Shown here piece by piece: positions 1 to 7,873 of a stretch of 19,532 bases of DNA; the stretch's first letter is position 1; each line of letters begins with the position of its first letter. The stretch is from Hominenteromicrobium gallistercoris. GTDB lineage: Bacteria > Bacillota > Clostridia > Oscillospirales > Acutalibacteraceae. The notes under the pieces were generated by a model that was not told the origin of the DNA, made no database searches, and saw only the letters and a list, made by a program, of their open reading frames with translations. The stretch lies in NCBI GenBank assembly GCA_019119145.1, contig DWXR01000143.1, forward strand, positions 1 through 19,532. Direction: 5' to 3'. A program made the position numbers and the translations under genes.

Positions 1-1639
1 TCGGGCGGTTCTTATCCTTCAGGCCGACGCGGCCGCGGCGGATAGCCTTGGCAATCGCCGTGACGGCTTCATCCTGCCCGATGACGCGCTGGTGCAGCGT
101 ATCCTCGAGCTTCAGGAGCCGTTCGCTTTCCTCCTGCGTGAGCTGCACGACCGGGATGCCGGTCCACATCGCGACGATCTCCGCGATATCCTCCGCCTTG
201 ACCACGCTGTTGCTGCGCTCGTTGTGCGCGGCCCACTCGTTCTTCTTCTGCTCGAGCTCATCCGACAGCGACTTCTGCTTGTCGCGCAGCTCGGCCGCAC
301 GTTCGAAGTCCTGCTCGTTGACGGCCGCAGCCTTGTCGAGCTCAACTTCCTTGATGCGCTTTTCAAGCTCCTGCAGGTCCTCCGGCGCCGTAAAGGTTCT
401 GAGCCTTACACGCGAAGCCGCTTCATCGACAAGGTCGATCGCCTTATCCGGCAGGTAACGGTCCGCGATATAGCGCGAGGAGAGCTTGACGGCGCTCTCG
501 ATCGCTTCATCCGTGATCTGCACCTTGTGGTGCGCCTCGTAGCGGTCCTTGAGCCCCTGCAGGATCTGCACAGCCTCTTCCTCGGTCGGTTCGCCGACAT
601 GGACCGGCTGGAAACGGCGCTCCAGCGCCGCATCCTTCTCGATGTGCTGGCGGTATTCCGTGATCGTCGTCGCGCCGATCACCTGGAAATCGCCGCGGGC
701 CAGCGCCGGCTTCAGGATGTTGGCCGCATCGGTCGAGCCTTCTGCGGAGCCAGCGCCGATGATCGTATGCAGCTCGTCGATAAAGAGGATGATGTTGCCG
801 TCCTTCTTCACCTCGTCGATCGCGGACTTGATGCGCTCTTCAAAATCGCCGCGGTACTTGGAGCCGGCAACCATGCCGGTCAGATCCAGCGCGATCAGGC
901 GCTTGTTCTTCAGAAGCTCCGGCACCTCGCCCTCGTGGATCTTCAGCGCGAGGCCTTCGGCGACGGCCGTTTTGCCGACGCCCGGCTCGCCGATCAGCAC
1001 CGGGTTGTTCTTCGTGCGGCGCGAGAGGATCTGGATCACACGCTCGATTTCGGTATGCCGGCCGATCACCGGATCGATTTTGCCCTCGGCCGCCATTTTG
1101 GTGAGGTCGCGGCCGAATTTTTCGAGCGCGCTGCCTCCCTCGCGCTCGCCCGGCTCCGCGCCCGGATACGGCGCGCCGGACTGCTTGTCGACGGCATAGC
1201 CTTCGGAAAGCGCGGCGGAAAGCTCGTTGACCACGCGCTGCGGCTCGACGCCGAGCATCTGCAGGAAGCGCACGGCGAAGCTCTCGCCGTCCTCGATGAT
1301 GGCGATCAGGAGGTGCTCCGTGCCGACGTAGTTGCTGCCGAGCTTGGAAGCCGCGAGCTTCGCCATCTGCAGGATGCGCTTCGTGCGCGGCGTAAAATAG
1401 GCGGCCGACAGCGTCGTCGGCGTAGAAGTGCCGATCTTCTCGCGCATCAGCTTTTCGTAGGCGTCCGCCGTCACGCCGAGCTTATTCAGCACGTTGAACG
1501 CAACGCCGCTGCCCTCGGAAAGCAGGCCGAACAGCACATGCTCGCTGCCGATGTAGTTGTGCCCCATGTCCTGCGCCGTCGAAATGGCGATGTTCATGGC
1601 GTTGTTGGATTTCTCCGTAAAACCTGTGAATCTATACAT
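1..1639 (-). CDS. clpC: ATP-dependent Clp protease ATP-binding subunit ClpC (partial, C-terminus beyond left edge)
   Basis: This is the AAA+ unfoldase that feeds substrates, including McsB-phosphoarginine-tagged proteins, to the ClpP peptidase. The visible 546 codons are about two thirds of the usual ~810-820 residues. A double Clp-N repeat spans roughly residues 1-145. The first AAA+ module follows, with Walker A GEPGVGKT near residue 216 and Walker B LFIDEL near 285. A UVR-type coiled segment (QDFERAAELRDK) near residue 438 separates ClpC from ClpA/ClpB. The sequence leaves the window at RRGRVGLKDKNRP, just before the second Walker A. The start ATG (1637-1639) has AAGGAG and GAGG upstream. 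It is the last visible gene of the ctsR operon, about 100 bp after mcsB, and the gap shows no convincing terminator. Confidence 0.96.
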   Translation of the reverse strand, partial: MYRFTGFTEKSNNAMNIAISTAQDMGHNYIGSEHVLFGLLSEGSGVAFNVLNKLGVTADAYEKLMREKIGTSTPTTLSAAYFTPRTKRILQMAKLAASKLGSNYVGTEHLLIAIIEDGESFAVRFLQMLGVEPQRVVNELSAALSEGYAVDKQSGAPYPGAEPGEREGGSALEKFGRDLTKMAAEGKIDPVIGRHTEIERVIQILSRRTKNNPVLIGEPGVGKTAVAEGLALKIHEGEVPELLKNKRLIALDLTGMVAGSKYRGDFEERIKSAIDEVKKDGNIILFIDELHTIIGAGSAEGSTDAANILKPALARGDFQVIGATTITEYRQHIEKDAALERRFQPVHVGEPTEEEAVQILQGLKDRYEAHHKVQITDEAIESAVKLSSRYIADRYLPDKAIDLVDEAASRVRLRTFTAPEDLQELEKRIKEVELDKAAAVNEQDFERAAELRDKQKSLSDELEQKKNEWAAHNERSNSVVKAEDIAEIVAMWTGIPVVQLTQEESERLLKLEDTLHQRVIGQDEAVTAIAKAIRRGRVGLKDKNRP

Positions 1640-1741
1640 AAGTCCTCACTCCTTGCTTCTTTTTTCAAGCCGCCGCGGTCAAACGCTTCCGTGAACCGCA
1701 GGCGGTCATCTGCTTTTTATCCCTTCGGCCCCAGCGCGGGG

Positions 1742-2782
1742 TTACTGCAGGCCGTTCAGCGCCGCGCGCACCTTTTCGGCGCGGGCGATGTCCCGCTGCG
1801 CCGCCGTCAGGCTGCCGCCCTGCTCCGCTGTCAGCGTTGCGGGCTGCACCGCCGCGGTCAGCGCGTTGACGTCCTCGAGCGTCACGCCGGTCAGCACACC
1901 TTCGGCGAGGCCGAGGCGGACGTTCGAAATCAGCTTCATATATTCCTCGCAGGAAAGCACCTTCGCGCCGCGGATAATGCCCGCCGAGCGCCCGATGCGG
2001 TCCTGCATCGCGATGTTTTTCATCAGGGTCTTGCGCGCCTTCCGCTCCTCCTGAATCAGCTGCACCGTGATGTTCTGCAGGTTTTCCACCGCCTCGCGCT
2101 CGCTCAGGCCCAGCGTGATCTGGTTCGAAAGCTGGTACATGGCGCCCGTGACATTCGAGCCCTCGCCGTATGTGCCGCGGATCACGAGGCCGAGCTTCGA
2201 GAGGTTCGAGGCGATCCGGCCCATTGCGCCGCTTTCCGTCAGCGCCGGCAGGTGGAGCATCACGGAGGCCCGCATGCCGGTGCCGAGGTTCGTCGGGCAC
2301 TGCGTCAGGAAGCCGAGCTCCGGATCAAACGCGAAATTCAGGCTTTCGTTTAAAAGCGTATCGATCCGGTCGGCCATCTCTGCCGTTTCGGAAAGCGCAA
2401 GGCCCTCGTGCAGGATCTGGATCCGCACGTGGTCCTCCTCGTTGACCATGATGGAAATGCTCTCATCCTTTGAAATCAGTATGCCGCGCCCCTTGGAGTT
2501 GGCAATGAACTCCGGGCTAACGATATGGCGCTCCACAAGGGACACCGCCTGCTCGTTGCTCAGATCGTCCATCTGCAGGAAATTGAAATCCGCTGCAATG
2601 GCGCTGTTGCTGTTCAGCAGCGCGTCGCGCACGCGGCGCTCCACCTCGGCCTTCTGGTCCGGCGTCATACGGTTCGGGAACGGGAACGCCGCAAGGTTTC
2701 GCGCCAGCCGAACTCTGGTGCTGATGACGACATCGCTGCTTTCGCCGGCCTTTTCATACCATTTTCTCGCTGTCTTATCCAT
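1742..2782 (-). CDS. mcsB: Protein arginine kinase McsB
   Basis: This phosphagen-kinase-fold enzyme phosphorylates arginines in proteins, marking them for ClpCP and inactivating CtsR. At 346 residues it has the usual family length. Visible motifs are STRVRLARN (21-29), NEEDHVR (114-120), the catalytic-cysteine loop CPTNLGTGMR (C162) and GTYGEGS (E207), so the active site looks intact. An in-frame ATG lies upstream at 2818, but 2780-2782 is the better start: AGGGGG sits 9 nt before it and MDKTARKW matches the normal N-terminus. The start overlaps the mcsA stop by 8 nt (2775-2782), which suggests translational coupling with its activator McsA. It belongs to the CtsR-controlled operon. Confidence 0.96.
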   Translation of the reverse strand: MDKTARKWYEKAGESSDVVISTRVRLARNLAAFPFPNRMTPDQKAEVERRVRDALLNSNSAIAADFNFLQMDDLSNEQAVSLVERHIVSPEFIANSKGRGILISKDESISIMVNEEDHVRIQILHEGLALSETAEMADRIDTLLNESLNFAFDPELGFLTQCPTNLGTGMRASVMLHLPALTESGAMGRIASNLSKLGLVIRGTYGEGSNVTGAMYQLSNQITLGLSEREAVENLQNITVQLIQEERKARKTLMKNIAMQDRIGRSAGIIRGAKVLSCEEYMKLISNVRLGLAEGVLTGVTLEDVNALTAAVQPATLTAEQGGSLTAAQRDIARAEKVRAALNGLQ

Positions 2783-3302
2783 TGCTCTGTTCCCCCTTTT
2801 CCATTTTCCGGATCTCATCGCGGAGCACAGCCGCCCGCTCGAAATCCTGCTTTTCGATGGCCGCTTTCAGCTCCGCGCGCTTTTTATCGAGCGGCGAGGT
2901 CTCCACAACGGCGATCTTGCCCGCCGGCTCCACAATGCGCAGCGCGGCGGTTCCGGGGATTTTGCCCTTGTGCTTCGCCGTGCCGTGGATGCGGTGAATC
3001 GTCGGCAGCAGCCGGTCGTGGAAAACCCTGTAGCATTCCATGCAGCCGATCTTGCCGCTTTCGGTGATCTCCTCAAACGACGCGCCGCATTTCGGGCAGC
3101 GCACCGTTTTGCCCTTGACCGCCGGCGCGCCGATAAAGCCGCCGAGCAGGTTGCCGAAGCCGAAGTCCATCTCCTTGAAGAAATTGTTGTAGCCCATCTC
3201 CCGCGCGCATTCGCTGCACAGGTCGTATTCCGTGAGTTTCCCGTTCACGATGGTCTTAATATGTGTGGTTGCCGGGTTTTTCCCGCAGTTCTGACATAAC
3301 AT
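2775..3302 (-). CDS. mcsA: McsA, zinc-binding activator of the McsB arginine kinase
   Basis: McsA is a 175-residue adaptor that activates McsB. It has four CxxC pairs: C3/C6, C29/C32, C69/C72 and C87/C90, as expected for two zinc sites. The C-terminal ~38 residues form a UVR domain (QDFERAAVLRDEI), the segment type also seen in UvrB and ClpC. The reading frame is open upstream to 3341, but the ATG at 3300-3302 gives the canonical MLCQNCGKNPAT start and has GGAAAGG/AGGGA upstream. It starts 41 bp after ctsR ends and overlaps mcsB by 8 bp. Four-gene synteny makes the assignment firm. Confidence 0.95.
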   Translation of the reverse strand: MLCQNCGKNPATTHIKTIVNGKLTEYDLCSECAREMGYNNFFKEMDFGFGNLLGGFIGAPAVKGKTVRCPKCGASFEEITESGKIGCMECYRVFHDRLLPTIHRIHGTAKHKGKIPGTAALRIVEPAGKIAVVETSPLDKKRAELKAAIEKQDFERAAVLRDEIRKMEKGEQSNG

Positions 3303-3343
3303 ATCGATTCCCTGCCTTTCCAATAATCTTCCATCATCCAAGT

Positions 3344-3796
3344 TTACGTATTCAGGACGAGCAGCATGTTTTTAAAAATCGCCGCCCGCAGCTGCCCCCG
3401 CAGTTCTTTCGGCGCCGCCGCAAGGGACTTTTCCGAAAGCGCCGCGGCAATCAGCTTTGCATCGGACTGCTCGGCGATGCCGTTTTCCACAAGATTCCGC
3501 AGCATCGCGCGCGCCGAAGCGGCATCTATAGTCTGCCCGATCGCGTTGACAATGTGCATGATCATATCGAATTTGGACATGCGCCGCCGGGTGATGCGGA
3601 TGTATCCGCCGCCGCCGCGCCGGCTTTCCACGATGTAGCCCTGCTCCGGCGTGAACCGGGAGGTGATCACATAGTTGATCTGGCTCGGCACACAGCCAAA
3701 TGTATTGGCAAGCTCATTGCGCTGGATCTCCGCAATTCCGCCTTCTTCATTCAACATCTGCAAAATGTAGTTTGCAACACTGTCGCTGATTCGCAT
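3344..3796 (-). CDS. ctsR: CtsR, class III heat-shock repressor
   Basis: This 150-residue protein represses clp and ctsR-operon genes by binding tandem heptads. The N-terminal winged-HTH half includes the glycine loop RRGGGGYIRI (59-68), which in characterised CtsR proteins acts as DNA-binding wing and heat sensor, and whose arginine is a target of McsB. The C-terminal helical region (about 75-150) is the dimer and McsB/ClpC interaction part. The start is set by AAGGAGG 7 nt upstream of the ATG at 3796. It is the first gene of the operon ctsR-mcsA-mcsB-clpC and lies immediately behind a perfect CtsR box, so autoregulation is expected. Confidence 0.96.
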   Translation of the reverse strand: MRISDSVANYILQMLNEEGGIAEIQRNELANTFGCVPSQINYVITSRFTPEQGYIVESRRGGGGYIRITRRRMSKFDMIMHIVNAIGQTIDAASARAMLRNLVENGIAEQSDAKLIAAALSEKSLAAAPKELRGQLRAAIFKNMLLVLNT

Positions 3797-3823
3797 TCCG
3801 CATCCTCCTTCTTGTTTTTTGTC

Positions 3824-3871
3824 TTTGACTTTCTTTGACTTTAATTATAATTGAATCCCAAAGTTTGTCAA
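3824..3871 (-). promoter_or_regulatory. Sigma-A promoter and CtsR operator of the ctsR operon
   Basis: On the minus strand TTGACA (3866-3871), a 16-bp spacer and TATAAT (3844-3849) are both full consensus hexamers. Just downstream, 3824-3840 reads AGTCAAAGAAAGTCAAA, an exact match to the CtsR consensus (A/G)GTCAAA-NAN-(A/G)GTCAAA. The operator covers the expected start site at about 3837, so repressor binding should block transcription. Confidence 0.93.
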
Positions 3872-4026
3872 GCATTAAAATTCAGAGAATTTCATTGATT
3901 TTTGAATTTATATAAGTTTTCCTTTAAATTTCTCTTTATATCTAACTGAATCTCCTGTTTTTAATTTTGGAACACAAATTGCGCTTTGACATATCATGTA
4001 CTGTAAACGAAAGGAGGCGCAAGACA
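3872..4026. other. AT-rich divergent intergenic region
   Basis: This stretch between the ctsR promoter and the small cysteine-rich gene is far more AT-rich than its surroundings. A weak plus-strand promoter candidate is TTGAAT (3902-3907), 17 bp, TAAATT (3925-3930). A TTGACA near 3991 has no matching -10 before the ribosome binding site. The true promoter of the small gene is not clear and may use another sigma factor. Confidence 0.4.
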
Positions 4027-4170
4027 ATGTGCAACGGTTTTGGCGGAGGCTGCTCCTGGATCATCATCATCATTCTGATCCTTCTCTGCTGCGGCAACGG
4101 CTTCGGCGGTTATAGCTCCAACTGTGGCTGCAACAACAGCAACGACTGCGGCTGCAACTGCGGCTGCTAA
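4027..4170 (+). CDS. Small cysteine-rich membrane peptide, function unknown
   Basis: This 47-residue product starts at the ATG preceded by AAAGGAGG at 9 nt. An upstream in-frame ATG at 3967 has no ribosome binding site. The layout is a Gly/Cys N-terminus (MCNGFGGGC), one short very hydrophobic segment (WIIIIILILL, about residues 11-20), a CCGNGFGG turn, and a polar tail with repeated Cys-Gly and Asn-Cys units ending in CGCNCGC. It has nine cysteines. It resembles the tiny Gly/Cys-rich proteins of Clostridia that automated annotation calls chorion-class high-cysteine proteins, and loosely the YjcZ-type sporulation peptides of Bacilli. No function is inferred. It is monocistronic, with a strong terminator 12 bp after the stop. 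Confidence 0.75.
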   Translation: MCNGFGGGCSWIIIIILILLCCGNGFGGYSSNCGCNNSNDCGCNCGC

Positions 4171-4182
4171 CAGCTTAGCATA

Positions 4183-4227
4183 AGCGGGAGGGCGGACAGC
4201 GCTTGCTGTCCGCCCTCCCGCTGTTTT
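4183..4227 (+). terminator. Rho-independent terminator with perfect 18-bp stem
   Basis: The arms 4183-4200 and 4205-4222 are perfectly complementary (AGCGGGAGGGCGGACAGC and its complement) around a GCTT loop, followed by GTTTTGT. It ends the small cysteine-rich gene and lies 60 bp beyond the converging SGNH gene. It has no T run on the minus side. Confidence 0.85.
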
Positions 4228-4282
4228 GTCGTTTCATCCAACTGCGCACACGGCCGAAGCGGAACGCTTCCGTCCGTACGGC

Positions 4283-4930
4283 TTAAAACACGGCGCGGAA
4301 TGCCGCGCGCACATCTTCCGGGAGCGCCAAAGACTCGAGCTTCGCCGGATAGCTGCCGAAGATCGCCGTGTACAGCGTTATCGCCGCCAGGCAGCTTCCC
4401 GCATACGACGGGTGCGTGCGGTCCGGATCGTACAGCTCGATTTCCGGATGCTGCCGGCCGACCGCATAGAACTTCAGGCCCACGTAAGCGACCGGCGTCT
4501 GCAGCAGGCCGCCGAGCTTCCGGTATGCGTCGGCGATGCCGAAAGTCATGCTCTCGTTCGTCCAGCCGTGCTCCGCCAGCGTCTCGCTGCCCGTCTTTCT
4601 GCCCCACGTTTCGTAGAGCAGGAATTCCTTTGCGCAGGGCCGGAGCTTTTCCTCGAGCTGCCGGACGCCGCGCTGGAAACCTTCGAAATCCAGAAGGCTG
4701 ATCACGCTGTGGTCCTGAAGGATCACCCGGTCGAACCGGTGCTCCGCCGTGAGCGCATCGATCTGTCTGGAATAGTCGTCCTCCGTTTCCGTGTACTCGA
4801 ACAGCCGGCGCCCGCCGCAGGTTACGGAGAAACACGTCGCCTCCGTCCCGTTTTCTCTCGCGATCCGTTCAAAGAGTTTCGGCATATCATTATAATATGT
4901 ATAGCTGTTGCCGATAAAAAGGATTTTCAC
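4283..4930 (-). CDS. SGNH/GDSL-type hydrolase (DUF4886-like)
   Basis: The predicted 215-residue esterase/lipase-fold enzyme has a GNSYT block I (residues 7-11, nucleophile S9), an ILQDHS block in the middle, and a C-terminal DRTH (D170, H173) that supplies the Asp-His of the triad. No signal peptide is visible, so it is probably cytoplasmic. The start is GTG at 4928-4930, supported by GGAGG 7 nt upstream. The substrate cannot be told; relatives deacylate carbohydrates or hydrolyse small esters. It is transcribed alone from its own promoter, immediately downstream of the terminator of the preceding operon. Confidence 0.82.
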   Translation of the reverse strand: MKILFIGNSYTYYNDMPKLFERIARENGTEATCFSVTCGGRRLFEYTETEDDYSRQIDALTAEHRFDRVILQDHSVISLLDFEGFQRGVRQLEEKLRPCAKEFLLYETWGRKTGSETLAEHGWTNESMTFGIADAYRKLGGLLQTPVAYVGLKFYAVGRQHPEIELYDPDRTHPSYAGSCLAAITLYTAIFGSYPAKLESLALPEDVRAAFRAVF

Positions 4931-4950
4931 AAAACCGCCTCCCTGCCTCC

Positions 4951-4979
4951 AGTTTACCCGTGTTCCCGGATTTTGTCAA
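4951..4979 (-). promoter_or_regulatory. Sigma-A promoter of the SGNH hydrolase gene
   Basis: On the minus strand TTGACA (4974-4979), a 17-bp spacer and TAAACT (4951-4956). The -35 box begins a few bases after the T-tract of the upstream operon terminator, and the predicted leader is only about 15 nt, mostly ribosome binding site. Confidence 0.75.
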
Positions 4980-4982
4980 TAT

Positions 4983-5012
4983 AAAAAGGACAGGCACAGG
5001 CCTGTCCCTTTT
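4983..5012 (-). terminator. Rho-independent terminator of the HD-ABC-PHP-TSCPD operon
   Basis: On the minus strand GGACAGGC, a CTGT loop and GCCTGTCC (4988-5007) are followed by TTTTTAT, with an A-tract before the stem. It lies right after the TSCPD gene stop. Confidence 0.88.
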
Positions 5013-5020
5013 GCTTTGGA

Positions 5021-5275
5021 TTACTGCTGTTCCGCCAGCGCCTGCTCCAGCGCGATCGCGAGCTGCGCCGGGCAGGAGGTGCTCTTGAAGCCGCACTTGA
5101 TGTCCTTGCAGCGCTTGATGTACTCGCGCGCGTTCATGCCGGCCGCGAGCGCGGCGACGCCCTGCGTGTTGCCGCTGCAGCCGCCGTCGAAGCGGACCGA
5201 ACGGATCGTTTCGCCGTCCAGATCGATGTGGATCCCTCTCGAGCAAACGCCGCGCGGCGTAAAATCGTACTTCAT
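5021..5275 (-). CDS. TSCPD-domain protein (TIGR03905-type)
   Basis: This 84-residue protein has the family hallmarks: GVCSRGI near the N-terminus, GGCSGNTQGVAAL in the middle, and the naming motif TSCPAQL near the C-terminus. Related TSCPD domains occur at the end of some ribonucleotide reductases and as stand-alone proteins; the conserved cysteines suggest metal binding, but the stand-alone function is not known. It starts 15 bp after the PHP gene stop with AAAGGAAG upstream and is the last gene of the operon, before a terminator. Confidence 0.88.
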   Translation of the reverse strand: MKYDFTPRGVCSRGIHIDLDGETIRSVRFDGGCSGNTQGVAALAAGMNAREYIKRCKDIKCGFKSTSCPAQLAIALEQALAEQQ

Positions 5276-5290
5276 TGTTTATCTTCCTTT

Positions 5291-6112
5291 CTATTCTGCA
5301 AACAATTTATCAAACTCGGCCTGCGACGTCGTGAACGTGCCGACCGGATTTTTCCGTGTTGTGTAAAAGCCGTGAAAGTCCGTGCCCCCGGTCTCCGCGA
5401 GACCGTACCGCGCCGCGATCTCATGCATCGCGGCCTGATCCTCCGGCGTATTGCGCGGGTGGTAAACCTCCACGCCGCAAAGCAGCTTATCCTTCGCAAG
5501 CTCCGCCAGGAGCTCCATGTTGTGGTATTCGCTCGGGTGCGCGAGCACCGCGCGGCCGCCGGCCCAGCGGATCGCTTCCATGACCTCGGGCACCGAAGGG
5601 TACTGCACGCGGACGTACGCCGCGCCGTTGTTCGAATCGTACAGCCGCCGGAACACCTCGCCGAACATCTCGGGCGCATAACCCGCATCCATCAGTGCCT
5701 GCAGGACATGCTGCTTGTAGATATTCGTAGAACCCTCCGCGCGGCGCAGAATCATTTCCCGGGAAACGGGATACAGCCGTACGACCTTTTCGACCGACAC
5801 CAGCATGGCTTCCCGGCGGCTTTTTGTCGTCGCGTCGAGGAGCGGCTGCAGCCGCTCCGGGTGCTCCGGCGCATAGCAGAGGATGTGCGCCTTGCCGCCG
5901 CGCTTTACATCCGCCGCGGAGATCTCGACGCCCGGAATGATCCGGACGCCCTGCTCCGCGCCGCACTGCAGCGCAGCCGTACAGCCCGCCATCGTGTCGT
6001 GGTCGGTGATGGCCAGCGTATCGACGCCGCGAAGCGACGCGAGCGCGACGACCTCCTCCAGCGGTGTGGAACCATCCGAATACCGCGTATGACAATGCAA
6101 ATCTATCGACAT
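5291..6112 (-). CDS. PHP-domain metal-dependent phosphoesterase (RNase AM/YciV-like)
   Basis: This predicted phosphoesterase belongs to the polymerase-and-histidinol-phosphatase superfamily and is likely a 3',5'-nucleoside bisphosphate phosphatase or oligonucleotide 5'-exonuclease of the YciV/TrpH group. Metal-site motifs are HCH (residues 6-8), TDHDT (36-40), GVEIS (E63), H76, LAHPSEY and GTDFHG near the C-terminus. Two ATGs are adjacent: 6115 is only 3 nt from GGAGG and 6112 is 6 nt away, so 6112 (MSIDLHCH, 273 residues) is preferred. It follows the ABC permease by 18 bp and precedes the TSCPD gene by 15 bp, so it is operonic. Confidence 0.9.
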   Translation of the reverse strand: MSIDLHCHTRYSDGSTPLEEVVALASLRGVDTLAITDHDTMAGCTAALQCGAEQGVRIIPGVEISAADVKRGGKAHILCYAPEHPERLQPLLDATTKSRREAMLVSVEKVVRLYPVSREMILRRAEGSTNIYKQHVLQALMDAGYAPEMFGEVFRRLYDSNNGAAYVRVQYPSVPEVMEAIRWAGGRAVLAHPSEYHNMELLAELAKDKLLCGVEVYHPRNTPEDQAAMHEIAARYGLAETGGTDFHGFYTTRKNPVGTFTTSQAEFDKLFAE

Positions 6113-6130
6113 CATTTTCCTCCCTGTGCA

Positions 6131-6940
6131 TCACGCCAGCAGCTTTTCCGCCGTAAAACGGGCAAAGCCGCGGTTGAAAAGCAGAAGGTCGATCGCCGCG
6201 ATCACGGCGGCCGCCGCCAGCAGTATCCACCATTCCAGAATGAAAAGCCCGGTGATCTGCCCGACAAACAGCAGCAGGATCGGAAAGACGATGTAGCCCG
6301 AAACCTGCATGGCCTCCGTCGTGGTTTTGGAGCGCCCGGAAACCATCACCATGAAGACGACGCCGAGCACGTTCAGCGCCGGTGAGAGCAGAAAAACGAG
6401 GATGAACCAGTTGAGGTTGAAGAAGAACGGCGCGCCGGTCAGGATGTCCCCGACCACGGTGATGACAAAAAACGCGACAAAGGAAATGCCGGTGATCATG
6501 CCGGCCAGCAGCGCGCAGCCCGCCACCTTGGCCTGAAACAGCTTGCGGACGCTCAGCGGCGAAAGCAGCAGCGTTTCCATCGTGCCGCGCTCCTTTTCGC
6601 CGACAAACGTGCAGGCCGCCGAAACGGTGGCCGACATCAGCGGGATCATGACAAACAGCATGGGACAGACAAAGTTCGTAAACACGTGGAACATCTGCCC
6701 GCGCGCGCCGACCTTCTCCATATCCGCGCCGAGCAGCGACTGGAACGCGCCGACGTCGAGCTCCCGCAGCGGCGCAAACACCGCGATCAGCAGGAAAAGC
6801 AGCGGCATGCCGACCGACATGATGATCGGCAGCACGAGCAGCGAATTGCGCACGAGCTTCTGGCTCCAGATTTCGGTGAAATCCTTCCGGATCAGCGCGC
6901 GCTCACCCGGGGAAAAGAATTTATTCAGCAGCTTCTGCAT
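6131..6940 (-). CDS. ABC-2 type transporter permease
   Basis: This 269-residue integral membrane protein is the partner of the ATPase encoded just upstream. About six hydrophobic segments are seen, the first around LLVLPIIMSVGMPLLFLLIA after a cytoplasmic N-terminus (RALIRKDFTEIW). The loop motif GEKERGTMETLLLSPLS is typical of ABC-2/NatB-like exporters. The start 6938-6940 is preceded by AAAGGAGG at 9 nt and overlaps the ATPase gene by 20 bp. The frame is open upstream to 7015, but that Arg-rich extension is an artefact of overlap. The substrate is unknown; export of ions, drugs or a peptide are all possible. Confidence 0.9.
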   Translation of the reverse strand: MQKLLNKFFSPGERALIRKDFTEIWSQKLVRNSLLVLPIIMSVGMPLLFLLIAVFAPLRELDVGAFQSLLGADMEKVGARGQMFHVFTNFVCPMLFVMIPLMSATVSAACTFVGEKERGTMETLLLSPLSVRKLFQAKVAGCALLAGMITGISFVAFFVITVVGDILTGAPFFFNLNWFILVFLLSPALNVLGVVFMVMVSGRSKTTTEAMQVSGYIVFPILLLFVGQITGLFILEWWILLAAAAVIAAIDLLLFNRGFARFTAEKLLA

Positions 6941-7853
6941 GCGCGTCCGCCTCCTTTTCTTCCGTCTCCTGCACAAACGCAAAATAAACGTCCTCCAGTG
7001 TCGGCCGGCGGACATGCGCCTCGTAGACCGGGATGCCCGCGGAAACGAGCGATTCGATGAGCGCCGGCATTTCCGCTTCGGATTCGAGGCTTTTCTCCCA
7101 CCACGCGCCGTTTTGCTTCAGGCCCTCCGGCGCCGCGTCCTCCGCAAGGCGGAACGCGGCGGTCGGGTGCACGCCGGCTGCGGCAGTCAGCGCATCCATC
7201 GTGCCGGCGGCGCGCAGCCGCCCCTGGTCCAGAATCGCAAATGCGCCGCAGATGTCCGCCGCATAGCGCAGCTGGTGCGTGCACAGCAGAACCGTCACGC
7301 CCTCCTCCCGCGCCATGTCGTCGATCATGCGATTGACGATCGCAGCCGATTCCGGATCGAGCCCGCTTGTCGGCTCGTCGAGAAAGAGAACCTGCGGGCT
7401 GTGCACCAGCGCGCGGGCCAACGAGAGCCGCTGCTTCATGCCGGTGGAAAACGTGCCCGCCCTGCGGTTGCGCGCCGCCCACAGGTCGAGCTTTTTCAGC
7501 AGATAATCGGACCGCGCGCGGACCTGCGCCTCGGCCAGGCCGTACAGCGCGCCGAAAAAGCGCAGGTTCTCCGCCGCGCTCAGGTGCCGGTAGCACGACG
7601 CCGTTTCGGTCAGCACGCCGGAAAGCGCGTGGATCTTTTCGCTCTCCTTCGACGAGGAAAGCCCGAGCACGGTGCTGTCGCCGACCGTCGGCTGGATCAG
7701 CCCGGTCAGGAGCTTTACCGTCGTCGTCTTGCCCGACCCGTTCGGGCCGAGATAGCCGGTCACGCTGCCGGTCTCCACCGTGAGGTCGAGACCGCTCAGC
7801 GCGACGACCTCTTCATATTTTTTGGTCAGGTTTGCCGCCTGAATCGCATACAT
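6921..7853 (-). CDS. ABC transporter ATP-binding protein (CcmA/NatA-like)
   Basis: This 310-residue nucleotide-binding subunit has Walker A GPNGSGKTT (36-44), signature FSTGMKQR (about 135-142), Walker B VLFLDE (155-160) and D-loop SGLD. The C-terminal ~90 residues form the extra domain usual in single-domain ABC-2 exporter ATPases. ATG 7851-7853 is preceded by AAAGGAG at 7 nt; an earlier start at 7877 lies inside the previous gene and lacks a site. The gene begins 20 bp after the HD gene and overlaps the permease by 20 bp, so the two transporter subunits are probably coupled in translation. Confidence 0.93.
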   Translation of the reverse strand: MYAIQAANLTKKYEEVVALSGLDLTVETGSVTGYLGPNGSGKTTTVKLLTGLIQPTVGDSTVLGLSSSKESEKIHALSGVLTETASCYRHLSAAENLRFFGALYGLAEAQVRARSDYLLKKLDLWAARNRRAGTFSTGMKQRLSLARALVHSPQVLFLDEPTSGLDPESAAIVNRMIDDMAREEGVTVLLCTHQLRYAADICGAFAILDQGRLRAAGTMDALTAAAGVHPTAAFRLAEDAAPEGLKQNGAWWEKSLESEAEMPALIESLVSAGIPVYEAHVRRPTLEDVYFAFVQETEEKEADAHAEAAE

Positions 7854-7873
7854 AGTCCATCTCCTTTTTCCGT

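Noticed and set aside
1640..1741. Terminator between mcsB and clpC
   Set aside because: Only a 4-bp CCCC/GGGG hairpin is present, with no T tract after it; the genes belong to the same operon in this family.
92..2353. 753-codon plus-strand open frame
   Set aside because: It lies antisense to clpC and mcsB, whose minus-strand products are unmistakable. The translation is Arg/Leu/Asp-rich with no domain, the usual shadow of a GC-rich gene.
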